6,316 nucleotides of DNA from the NCBI GenBank assembly GCA_030428745.1, contig JAUIEG010000163.1:1-6316 (forward strand), given 5' to 3'. Shown piece after piece: positions 1 through 6,011 of the stretch (positions are counted from its first letter, which is position 1; each line of letters starts with the position of its first letter). Source of the stretch: Alphaproteobacteria bacterium. Lineage in GTDB: Bacteria; Pseudomonadota; Alphaproteobacteria; Caulobacterales; Parvularculaceae. The notes beneath the pieces were generated by a model. It did no database searches, was not told where the DNA came from, and saw only the letters and a list, made by a program, of their open reading frames with translations. Position numbers and translations under genes: made by a program.

Positions 1-320
1 GCGGCCTTTACGCTTATCAGTTCGGCGGTTGGCGCGATCCGGATACGCCCGTGACGCAAAAACACATAGACGACGCCCGGCAGAATCTTCTCGGTCTTGA
101 TGCGGTGGGCTATCTCGACCGGCTGCCGGTCTTTCTTGACGAAATCAACGCGCTTCTCGGCGCCAAAATCACTGTCGGTCATGAAAACAAAACGACGGAC
201 CGCAAAACGTCATTCCGTGGTGACTTCACTTCCGCGCAGATGGAGAAAATCAGGCACCTCTGCGCGCCGAGCGTTGCAATTTATGAATTTGTGCGGGAAA
301 GGCGCCCGCCGCGGCCTTAA
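1..320 (+). CDS. Sulfotransferase family protein, C-terminal part (5' end outside window)
   Basis: The reading frame is open from the left edge (first full codon at base 3, GLYAYQFGGW) to a TAA at 318-320, so about 105 C-terminal residues are present and the start lies outside. The stretch DARQNLLGLDAVGYLDRLPVFLDEINALLGA has the form of the C-terminal helix region of Sulfotransfer_2-type enzymes, where a line like 'A+xNLxxFDxVGLxERxxxxLxxLxxxLG' is followed by an 'N.T' segment and a final helix ending in '(L/I)Yxxxxx'. Here NKTTDRK and AIYEFVRER fit those two elements. Known of the family: these enzymes move sulfate from PAPS to a carbohydrate or other acceptor. The PAPS-binding 5'-PSB and 3'-PB motifs would be in the missing N-terminal part, so activity cannot be judged. 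An ATG/GTG at 51 lies inside the gene and is not taken as the start. The gene ends tail-to-tail against the PagL homologue with interlocked stops. The family call is moderate; that the frame is coding is more certain. Confidence 0.62.
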   Translation, partial: GLYAYQFGGWRDPDTPVTQKHIDDARQNLLGLDAVGYLDRLPVFLDEINALLGAKITVGHENKTTDRKTSFRGDFTSAQMEKIRHLCAPSVAIYEFVRERRPPRP

Positions 321-874
321 AACGAGAAGCCGACGCGCAGGCCCAGATGATCGAGGCCTTCATTGTCCGAGCACAGACCGGCGTTGGAAATGTGGTCCCA
401 GTGGACGGACGCGGAAACGCGGTCAGTGAGGTTGTAGCCAGCGTCGGCGGCGAGGCGAAACAACGCGCGGCACCCGAAAAAGATCGTGTCGTTGACACGC
501 GCAGCGTCTGCGACAGGATCGTAACGGTCAGTCTCGCCATCATGGATTGAAACGCCAAGACCGGCGGATACGAACCAGCGCGAAATATCGGCGCGCCATT
601 CAAGGCCTGAATAAAACTGGCTGGTGGCGCCTTCTTGCGTTGCAATGGTTGCACCAATCACGGGGCGCGGCTTGGCCAGCACCGACAGAAAACGCGGCGA
701 TGAAAAGACCGCTTCGCCATTGAAGGCGACCCCGCCTTCTTTCGACGATCCCATGCCGCAACAGCTATGAGCGAGCACGCCGAAACGAAGCTCGTCGAGT
801 TCCACCGCCTGTGCATGGCCGGCAACCGAAGCCACGGCGAACGCCACAGCGATGATGCGCGAAAGTCGTTTCAT
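317..874 (-). CDS. Acyloxyacyl hydrolase / PagL-like lipid A 3-O-deacylase, outer membrane
   Basis: 185 residues from the ATG at 874. Residues 1-23 form a signal peptide (MKRLSR, hydrophobic core, AQA before the cut), and the protein ends in GFSF with a terminal Phe, the usual outer-membrane beta-barrel assembly signal. The body fits the PagL family: an early GVLAH strand, EGGVAFNGEAVFSSP near residues 46-60 (the family's 'E.G.D.N.E.LF' region), GATSQFYSGLEWR, and the family signature HISNAG...N.G.D at the end. His161, Ser163 and Asn164 match the catalytic His-x-Ser-Asn of Pseudomonas aeruginosa PagL. The position equal to the catalytic Glu140 is Asp175 here. Known role: PagL removes the 3-O acyl chain from lipid A in the outer membrane. 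Four cysteines (38, 39, 135, 168) are odd for a small barrel. A GTG at 884-886 would add four residues (MRRK), but the ATG has the better ribosome site. It lies 219 bp downstream of priA, so it probably has its own promoter. The family is fairly sure; activity is inferred. Confidence 0.85.
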   Translation of the reverse strand: MKRLSRIIAVAFAVASVAGHAQAVELDELRFGVLAHSCCGMGSSKEGGVAFNGEAVFSSPRFLSVLAKPRPVIGATIATQEGATSQFYSGLEWRADISRWFVSAGLGVSIHDGETDRYDPVADAARVNDTIFFGCRALFRLAADAGYNLTDRVSASVHWDHISNAGLCSDNEGLDHLGLRVGFSF

Positions 875-880
875 TTTTCG

Positions 881-885
881 TCTCA
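881..885 (-). promoter_or_regulatory. Candidate ribosome binding site deciding the PagL-homologue start
   Basis: On the minus strand the bases TGAGA lie 6 bases before the ATG at 874. They fit a weak Shine-Dalgarno site. Nothing comparable precedes the upstream in-frame GTG at 886, where the leader reads CCCCGCTTTTTGAC. This is why the ATG is preferred. Confidence 0.4.
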
Positions 886-942
886 CGTCAAAAAGCGGGG
901 CATATTAGAACCATAAAGGGTTAACCTAGCGTTTACCGAAAC

Positions 943-964
943 CGCCGAAGCAGACGCTCCGGCG
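943..964 (-). terminator. Strong hairpin, possible terminator of priA or 5'-leader structure
   Basis: Read on the minus strand, CGCCGGAGC and GCTTCGGCG pair over 9 bp (one G-U wobble) around the 4-base loop GTCT. On the plus strand the wobble becomes an A-C mismatch, so the structure favours minus-strand RNA. The stem is followed by GGTTTCGG, which is not a clean U-run, so a classical intrinsic terminator is not proven. It sits 129 bp after the priA stop and about 70 bp before the PagL-like ATG, so either a terminator or a leader element fits. Confidence 0.38.
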
Positions 965-984
965 TGGCGCTTGCTCTGTGACAG

Positions 985-1002
985 GGCGATTTTTGTATCG
1001 CC
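985..1002. other. Short stem-loop downstream of priA
   Basis: GGCGAT (985-990) and ATCGCC (997-1002) form a perfect 6-bp stem with a 6-base loop TTTTGT on the plus strand (ACAAAA on the minus strand). No U-run follows on either strand. It may act with the 943-964 hairpin in processing or ending the priA transcript, or it may be chance. Confidence 0.25.
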
Positions 1003-1093
1003 GTCGCCTATGGCGTTTATCTGTGGCTCGAGCTTCCGCTTATGAAAACCGTCAGAAACTTCATCAGCCCACCCAGACCATAGAGATTTGGTC

Positions 1094-3316
1094 CTAGAGA
1101 AAAGAATAAGGGTTGATGTCGACGGTGACGCGCACCGGCCCCGGGACTTTCACTTTCGCCAGCCAATCGGCGAGATAGGCTTGCAGGCTGACATTGCGCT
1201 TCGCCTTGACGAGCAGACGCATGCGGGCGACGCCGCGCAGCCGGTAAATCGGCGCGCGCGCCGGGCCCAACACCTCTACGCCATCCGCAATCGGGGCCGA
1301 CGCTTTCAAGGCGTTCGCCGTTCTGTCGAGCGCCTGTTCATCCATGGAGCGCAGGGTGACGGCGGCGAGACGGCCATAAGGCGGAAACCCCAGATCGCGC
1401 CGACCAATCGCTTCAGCCGCCAGAAAGGCGTCGCGATCGCCTGACGCAAGCGCGGCGAGCACCGGTGCATCCGGCTGGTAAGTCTGCAGGAGGGCGCGGC
1501 CCGGTTTTTCCGCCCGGCCCGCCCGGCCCGTCACCTGGCTGAGCAATTGATAGGTCCGCTCCGCCGCCCTGAGGTCGCCGCCGGCAAGCCCCAGATCGGC
1601 GTCGACAACACCCACAAGGGTCAGGTTCGGAAAGTGGTGGCCCTTCGCCGCCACCTGGGTCGCGATCAGAATATCGATCTCACCCGCCTTCATGGCGTCA
1701 AGCACTTCGCGCATAGACCTCGGCCCCGGCGCCGTATCGGAAGACAAGACCGCAATGCGCGCGTCGGGCCAACGCTCTTTGGCCTCTTCGGCGACCCGTT
1801 CAACGCCGGGGCCGCAAGGCGTCAGCGCATCGACAGCGTTGCAGGCCGGGCAGGCCGACGGTTTCGGCATGGAAAAGCCGGTGTGATGGCAGATCAGCCG
1901 GTTTTCAAAGCGATGCTCCACAAGCATGGAGTCCGAGCCCGGCGCCGTCATCTTATGACCGCAACGCCGGCACAACGTCAGCGGCGCATAGCCCCGGCGA
2001 TTGAGAAAAAGCAGCGATTGTTCGTGTACAGATAAATTACGATCAACTTCACCAACAAGCGCCGGCGACAGCCATCGCCCCTGCGCCGGCGGGTCTTCAC
2101 GCATATCGATCAGGCGAATGTCCGGCATCGCAGCATCAGCGAAGCGCGACGAAAGCCCCACCGCGTCATAGCGGCCTTCATCCACATTAACCACGGTTTC
2201 AAGGGAAGGCGTTGCAGAGGCGAGCACGACAGGAAAGCCAGCAAGACTGCCGCGCGCCACAGCCATATCGCGGGCGTGATAGATGACGCCTTCTTCCTGT
2301 TTATAGGCGTTGTCATGCTCTTCATCGACAACGATGAGCCCCAGTTTTTTAAATGGCAAAAACAGCGCCGAGCGCGCGCCCACGACAAGCCGCGCGCTTC
2401 CTTCCGCGACGCGCCGCCAGGTGCGCCGCCTTTGCGCAGCCGTCAGATCCGAATGCCACGGCGCGGGCGCAGCGCCGAAACGTTCCTCGACACGCGTCAG
2501 AAAGGGAAGCGTCAGCGCGATTTCAGGGAGCAGGATCAACGCCTGCGCCTCTGGGTCTTTTTTCAACGCCGCGACGACAGCTTCAAAATAAACTTCCGTT
2601 TTGCCGGACCCCGTCACGCCGTCAATCAGGACCGCCTTGTGCCCGCCTTCGGCGATGACATCGGCCAACGCCTCAGCGGCGAATTGCTGATCGTCGGAAA
2701 GCGCGGGCCCTTGCCGCTCAATATCCGGCGGATCGAACGGCGGATCCGGATCCACGTCGACACGCTTGAGCGCGCCGGCGTCAGCAAGACCGCGCACCAC
2801 CGCCTCACTAACCTCCGCGGCGGACGCCAACTCCGAAGCAAATTGCGGCGCCTCGGCGGCGGCGGCGAGCACGGCCTTGCGCTGCGCCGTCATCCGCAAT
2901 CCCTCCGGCGTGGCGGCGCGGATATAGGCCGTCTGCATACGCGGCCCCTCCAACGCGTCTGAGACCCGCATCACCATCCTGAGGAGGGCGCCCTTCGGAA
3001 ACATCGTATAGGCCGCCGCCCAGTCGATGAAGGCGATCAGATCCGGCGACAGCGGCGGCGCCTCGAACGCCCCCGCCAGCTTTTTCAGCTTTTCAAGCGC
3101 CGGCGCCTCGCCCTCGGAAGGCCAGACCACGCCCGTGACCTGGCGCGGGCCGAACGGCGCGGTCACAAATGCGCCCAAAGACGGGGCTGCGCCGTCGCAG
3201 GCATAATCATAGGCTTTGGGCAGCGGCAGGGGAAAAAGCACGCTTACGCGCCCACCCGATGGCGGCGCCTCACCGTCTTCAGAGCTGTTTTCCGTGGGGG
3301 GTGAAGCCTTATTCAT
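1094..3316 (-). CDS. priA: PriA, replication restart helicase (primosomal protein N')
   Basis: 740 residues, close to the family's usual 730-740. PriA is an SF2 3'-5' DNA helicase that recognises stalled forks and D-loops and starts primosome assembly and DnaB reloading. In order: a 22-residue polar N-terminal tail; the 3'-DNA-binding domain from about residue 23 (RVSVLFPLPLPKAYDYA); a winged helix about 120-195; helicase lobe 1 with Walker A GVTGSGKT (233-240), LPEIAL (263-268), DEEH (331-334) and SATP (367-370); an inserted zinc region about 449-492; lobe 2 with ATQVAAKGHHFP (552-563), DADLGL (572-577) and QVTGRAGR (594-601); and a C-terminal domain with FPPYGRL (644-650). Oddity: the zinc region keeps Cys449/452/489/492 but has Ala458, Ser461 and Thr479 where three further cysteines are expected. 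Helicase motifs are intact, so the gene should be functional. The start is the only ATG before an in-frame stop at 3335-3337; its ribosome site is weak (AGAG abuts the ATG). It is divergent from the DUF1036 gene. Confidence 0.98.
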   Translation of the reverse strand: MNKASPPTENSSEDGEAPPSGGRVSVLFPLPLPKAYDYACDGAAPSLGAFVTAPFGPRQVTGVVWPSEGEAPALEKLKKLAGAFEAPPLSPDLIAFIDWAAAYTMFPKGALLRMVMRVSDALEGPRMQTAYIRAATPEGLRMTAQRKAVLAAAAEAPQFASELASAAEVSEAVVRGLADAGALKRVDVDPDPPFDPPDIERQGPALSDDQQFAAEALADVIAEGGHKAVLIDGVTGSGKTEVYFEAVVAALKKDPEAQALILLPEIALTLPFLTRVEERFGAAPAPWHSDLTAAQRRRTWRRVAEGSARLVVGARSALFLPFKKLGLIVVDEEHDNAYKQEEGVIYHARDMAVARGSLAGFPVVLASATPSLETVVNVDEGRYDAVGLSSRFADAAMPDIRLIDMREDPPAQGRWLSPALVGEVDRNLSVHEQSLLFLNRRGYAPLTLCRRCGHKMTAPGSDSMLVEHRFENRLICHHTGFSMPKPSACPACNAVDALTPCGPGVERVAEEAKERWPDARIAVLSSDTAPGPRSMREVLDAMKAGEIDILIATQVAAKGHHFPNLTLVGVVDADLGLAGGDLRAAERTYQLLSQVTGRAGRAEKPGRALLQTYQPDAPVLAALASGDRDAFLAAEAIGRRDLGFPPYGRLAAVTLRSMDEQALDRTANALKASAPIADGVEVLGPARAPIYRLRGVARMRLLVKAKRNVSLQAYLADWLAKVKVPGPVRVTVDINPYSFL

Positions 3317-3409
3317 CTCTGATGCGCTTGATCCTCAGGTCAGTTTCGGCTGAATTACGCGCCAAACAAAGCGCCATTGTGGCGATGAGTAACATTCGGG
3401 CCCCGCTCA
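3317..3409. promoter_or_regulatory. Divergent intergenic region carrying the priA and DUF1036-gene promoters
   Basis: 93 bp between two genes that start away from each other, so it should hold both promoters. On the plus strand TTGATC (3328-3333) could be a -35 box, with TGAATT 17 bases on, but the -10 match is poor (3 of 6). A small hairpin, CGCCA/TGGCG with loop TTG, lies at 3372-3384, and a GGGCCC palindrome at 3398-3403. No clear Shine-Dalgarno precedes the ATG at 3410. The promoter boxes are only candidates; the regulatory role follows from the gene layout. Confidence 0.4.
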
Positions 3410-4432
3410 ATGCGTCTTATCCTCTTATCGATCCTGCTATTCGCCCTCAGCGCCGGAGGCGCATCAGCGAAATACAGCTTCTGCAACAAGTCGAGTTACG
3501 CGCTTTCCGCCGCCATCGGCTATGTGGACGGCGATCGCCTCGCCACGAGAGGCTGGTGGCGCTTAAGACCCGGACAGTGCAAGGTGGTGCTGACGGAAAC
3601 GGCAAAACCCGGCCGCTACTTTGTTTATGCGGAGGCGATCCCCGGACACAAGGGCCCGTTGAGAACCTGGTCAGGCGACACGGCGCTGTGTGTGGAAAAC
3701 AACGGCTTCTTCAATCTGCGCAATCAGGACGTCTGCCGCGACGATCCCATGCGCCAGCGCAAATTCTTTAATGTGGAAGTCACCGAGGCTGCAGGCGGCG
3801 CCTGGCAAACCGATTTCACCGAAGCGTCGACCTTCACCGTTTATTCAGCGGAAGTCGCTGGCGTGCAGCGGCTTCTTTCAGACATCGGCAAGAACACCGG
3901 CGAAGTTGACGGCGCCATGGGCCGGGAGACGCAGCGGGCGCTTGCCAATTACCGCAAGGAAAAGGGGTTGCCCGACGGTTACAACATCGATGACGAACTC
4001 ATCGACGCGCTCATCGAAGATGCTAATGCGCGCGAGGCCAAGCTCGGCTTTTTCTACTGCAACAAAACTGACAATGCGGTCTGGTCCGCCGTCGCAGAAA
4101 ATGAGGACGATGAGCAATACCGCTCCAAGGGGTGGTGGAAAATTGAGCCCGGCGATTGCGCCAAGATCATCAAGGGCGCGCTCGATAAAGATCACTACTA
4201 TGTCTACGGCCTGATCGAAGATCCGGCCGGCGACCGCACCCTGACCGGCGGCGACAAGCCGTTCTGCACCAATCTCGTGATGTTCAACAGCCTCGACGAC
4301 CTGTCCTGCGCCGATCAGGATCTCGATGAAGCGCAGTTCCGCCGCGTCGAAATCGGCGGCGCTGAGTCCGCCACATTTGATTTCACACCGGAGATGTTCT
4401 CCGGTCCGTCCGCAGATGATGGCGCCGAGTGA
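3410..4432 (+). CDS. Secreted DUF1036 protein: DUF1036 - peptidoglycan-binding domain - DUF1036
   Basis: 340 residues. Residues 1-20 are a signal peptide (MRLILLSILLFALSAGGASA, cut after ASA). Residues 21-125 and 212-318 are two copies of a DUF1036-type module, each reading (F/Y)CN(K)-S/T...GWW..(R/E)PG.C...Y(F/Y)VY...(L/T)...G....C...FN....(V/S)C. Cysteines sit at 25, 57, 94, 109 and 217, 250, 286, 300, a matched set that could form two disulfides per copy in the periplasm. Between them, residues 147-205 (VAGVQRLLSDIG..TGEVDGAMGRETQRALANYRK) are a PG_binding_1-type three-helix domain, known to bind peptidoglycan. DUF1036 has no established biochemical role that I know. The protein is predicted periplasmic and perhaps wall-associated. 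No upstream in-frame start exists (stop at 3386-3388) and the ribosome site is poor. It lies 22 bp before the nucleotidase gene, so the three + strand genes may be co-transcribed. Domain calls are good; function is unknown. Confidence 0.9.
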   Translation: MRLILLSILLFALSAGGASAKYSFCNKSSYALSAAIGYVDGDRLATRGWWRLRPGQCKVVLTETAKPGRYFVYAEAIPGHKGPLRTWSGDTALCVENNGFFNLRNQDVCRDDPMRQRKFFNVEVTEAAGGAWQTDFTEASTFTVYSAEVAGVQRLLSDIGKNTGEVDGAMGRETQRALANYRKEKGLPDGYNIDDELIDALIEDANAREAKLGFFYCNKTDNAVWSAVAENEDDEQYRSKGWWKIEPGDCAKIIKGALDKDHYYVYGLIEDPAGDRTLTGGDKPFCTNLVMFNSLDDLSCADQDLDEAQFRRVEIGGAESATFDFTPEMFSGPSADDGAE

Positions 4433-4442
4433 AGCGGCGCCC

Positions 4443-4447
4443 AAAGG
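4443..4447 (+). promoter_or_regulatory. Ribosome binding site supporting the GTG start of the nucleotidase gene
   Basis: AAAGG ends 7 bases before the GTG at 4455, the normal spacing. It lies inside the 22-bp gap after the DUF1036 gene and supports the non-ATG start. No ATG nearby keeps the HAD motif I intact with a sensible N-terminus. Confidence 0.55.
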
Positions 4448-4454
4448 CTGAATC

Positions 4455-5153
4455 GTGACGGCAGACCTCACCCATGTGGATAGCTGGGTCTTCGACCTCG
4501 ACAACACGCTCTATTCCGCTGATTGCCAGCTTTTCGCGCAGATCGACGCACGTATGACGGCGTTCATCCGTGACCGCTTCGACATGGACCATGGCGAGGC
4601 GAGACGGCTGCAAAAAGCCTATTATGTCGAATATGGCACGACCATGAGCGGTCTTATGACGCGCCACGACGTCTGCCCCGACGAATTTCTGGAATTCGTT
4701 CACGACATTGACGTGAGCGCCGTGCATGAAAACAGAGCGCTCGGGGCCGCGCTATCCGCCCTTCCCGGCCGCAAATTCATTTTCACTAATGGTTCGGTCG
4801 CGCATGCGGAGAATGTCGCGGGCGCGCTCGGCGTTCTCCACCATTTCGATGAGATTTTCGACATCAAGGCGGCGGGCTACGCGCCAAAGCCGCGGCGCGA
4901 ACCCTATGAAAAATTTCTCGCTTCGCATGCGATCGAGCCGCAGGGCGCGGTCATGTTCGAGGACATCGTCCAGAATCTTGAAGCGCCCCACGCGCTCGGC
5001 ATGACCACGGTGCTTGTTCATTCCGACGCCGCCTGGCTTGACGACGAGCCCCACGAAAAAAGACCGGCCAAGCGGGGAGACATGGCGGCCCATGTGCATT
5101 ATGTCACCGACGACATCACCGCCTTTCTCAAAGCCGCGACTATTTCCTCTTAA
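4455..5153 (+). CDS. Pyrimidine 5'-nucleotidase, HAD superfamily
   Basis: 232 residues from a GTG start. It is a soluble haloacid-dehalogenase-type phosphatase. Motif I is DLDNTLY (Asp14 nucleophile, Asp16 acid/base), motif II TNG (111-113), motif III Lys145 in APKP, and motif IV FED (168-170) followed by Asn174. The helical cap between motifs I and II contains LFAQIDARM and ARRLQKAYYVEYGTTMSGLM, which together with FLEFVHDID and LPGRKFIFTNG is the pattern of the 'pyrimidine 5'-nucleotidase' family (related to yeast Sdt1 and to YjjG). Known activity there is removal of the 5'-phosphate from UMP, CMP or modified pyrimidine nucleotides, so a house-cleaning or salvage role is likely. The substrate here is not shown by sequence. 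It starts 22 bp after the DUF1036 gene and ends 21 bp before dapD, so an operon is likely; this gene next to dapD is an arrangement I recall from other alphaproteobacteria. All catalytic residues are present. Confidence 0.92.
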   Translation: MTADLTHVDSWVFDLDNTLYSADCQLFAQIDARMTAFIRDRFDMDHGEARRLQKAYYVEYGTTMSGLMTRHDVCPDEFLEFVHDIDVSAVHENRALGAALSALPGRKFIFTNGSVAHAENVAGALGVLHHFDEIFDIKAAGYAPKPRREPYEKFLASHAIEPQGAVMFEDIVQNLEAPHALGMTTVLVHSDAAWLDDEPHEKRPAKRGDMAAHVHYVTDDITAFLKAATISS

Positions 5154-5174
5154 ACGATCAGCCAAAGTAAAATC

Positions 5175-6011
5175 ATGACCGACCACTCCTCGCTTCAATC
5201 TGTCATCGACAATGCGTGGGAAGACCGCGCAAATGTTTCTCTCGAAACCAAAGGCGAAATCCGCGACGCCGTGCATGAAGCGTTATCGCTACTCGACAGC
5301 GGCGATGTGCGCGTCGCCGAGCCCCACGCGAGCGGCAACATCACGGAATGGCGCGTCAATCAATGGCTGAAAAAAGCCGTGCTGCTTTCTTTCCGCCTCA
5401 ATGACAACGGCCTTATCGAAGGCGCCAACGGGCCGTGGTGGGATAAAGTGCAAACGAAGTTCGAAGGCTGGACCGAAGACGATTTCCGTAAAGGCGGCTT
5501 TCGCGTTGTGCCGCCCGCAACCGTTCGGCGTGGGTCGTTCATCGCCAGGAACGCCGTTCTGATGCCGTCTTACGTCAATATCGGCGCCTATGTGGATGAA
5601 GGCGCGATGATCGACACCTGGGCGACAGTCGGCTCCTGCGCGCAGATCGGCAAGAACTGCCACATCTCCGGCGGCGCGGGCATTGGCGGCGTTCTGGAGC
5701 CGTTGCAGGCGAACCCGGTCGTCATCGAAGACAATTGCTTTATCGGCGCACGCGCCGAAGTCGCCGAAGGCGTCATCGTGCGCGAAGGCTCGGTCCTCTC
5801 CATGGGGGTTTATCTCGGCGCCTCAACGAAGATCGTCAATCGCGAAACAGGCGCCGTCACCTATGGCGAAGTGCCGCCCTATTCGGTCGTCGTTTCCGGC
5901 TCCATGCCGTCGGCGAAAGGCGGGCCCAATCTTTATTGCGCCGTCATCGTCAAGCAAGTTGACGAAAAGACCCGCTCGAAAACATCCGTCAACGAACTCC
6001 TGCGCGACTAA
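5175..6011 (+). CDS. dapD: DapD, 2,3,4,5-tetrahydropyridine-2,6-dicarboxylate N-succinyltransferase
   Basis: 278 residues, the usual length (E. coli about 274). It transfers succinyl from succinyl-CoA to tetrahydrodipicolinate, giving N-succinyl-2-amino-6-oxopimelate, in the succinylase branch leading to meso-diaminopimelate for peptidoglycan and to lysine. It is a cytosolic homotrimer. Residues 1-100 are the helical N-terminal domain. The left-handed beta-helix of hexapeptide repeats runs about 110-245, with GFRVVPPATVRRGSFI, PSYVNIGAYVDEGAMIDTWA, GSCAQIGKNCHISGGAGIGG and CFIGARAEVAEGV. Asp147 and Glu195 keep the register of the proposed catalytic Asp/Glu pair of mycobacterial DapD (mapping is inferred). 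The C-terminal region, about 246-278, forms the acyl-CoA side. The ATG follows the nucleotidase stop by 21 bp with only a weak AAAG 7 bases before it, so translation after the upstream gene is likely. The 3' end interlocks with the stop of the opposing gene. No dapE is seen next to it. Confidence 0.98.
   Translation: MTDHSSLQSVIDNAWEDRANVSLETKGEIRDAVHEALSLLDSGDVRVAEPHASGNITEWRVNQWLKKAVLLSFRLNDNGLIEGANGPWWDKVQTKFEGWTEDDFRKGGFRVVPPATVRRGSFIARNAVLMPSYVNIGAYVDEGAMIDTWATVGSCAQIGKNCHISGGAGIGGVLEPLQANPVVIEDNCFIGARAEVAEGVIVREGSVLSMGVYLGASTKIVNRETGAVTYGEVPPYSVVVSGSMPSAKGGPNLYCAVIVKQVDEKTRSKTSVNELLRD

Larger units (their letters stand above)
875..1093. other. Non-coding region between priA and the PagL homologue
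   Basis: 219 bp with no convincing gene. The longest ATG-led frame inside it (from 1042) has only 13 codons. It should hold the end of the priA transcript and the promoter of the PagL-like gene. On the minus strand an AT-rich patch contains TAATAT (902-907), 27 bases upstream of the ATG, which could be a -10 box. No good -35 partner is seen 17 bases further upstream (GCTAGG). Stem-loops at 943-964 and 985-1002, and a weaker one at 1076-1093, lie in it. A short inverted repeat CTGTGACAG sits at 976-984. Confidence 0.6.

Noticed and set aside
976..984. CTGTGACAG inverted repeat as an operator
   Set aside because: Only 4-bp arms, a single copy, and no linked regulator gene; too short to call.
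1042..1083. 13-codon ATG-led small ORF between priA and the PagL homologue
   Set aside because: No ribosome site, no hydrophobic or other recognisable character, and very short.
1076..1093. GACCA/TGGTC stem at the priA stop as a terminator
   Set aside because: 5-bp stem with an 8-base loop that overlaps the stop codon region and has no U-run after it.
2276..2962. 228-codon plus-strand open frame inside priA, plus others at 1088-1444 and 1547-2035
   Set aside because: They are antisense to a gene with all PriA motifs; the products are Arg-rich and low in complexity, as expected of the complement of GC-rich coding DNA.
3322..3771. ATG at 3322 encoding MRLILRS, like the MRLILLS start of the DUF1036 protein at 3410, as if the start had been duplicated
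   Set aside because: About 14 of 20 bases match but the likeness ends after a few codons, the frame differs, and it then runs out of frame through the real gene. Chance is the simpler reading.
3878..4507. 209-codon minus-strand frame across the DUF1036 gene and the nucleotidase start
   Set aside because: It covers two well-supported plus-strand genes and shows no domain; its length is explained by the low stop frequency opposite GC-rich codons.
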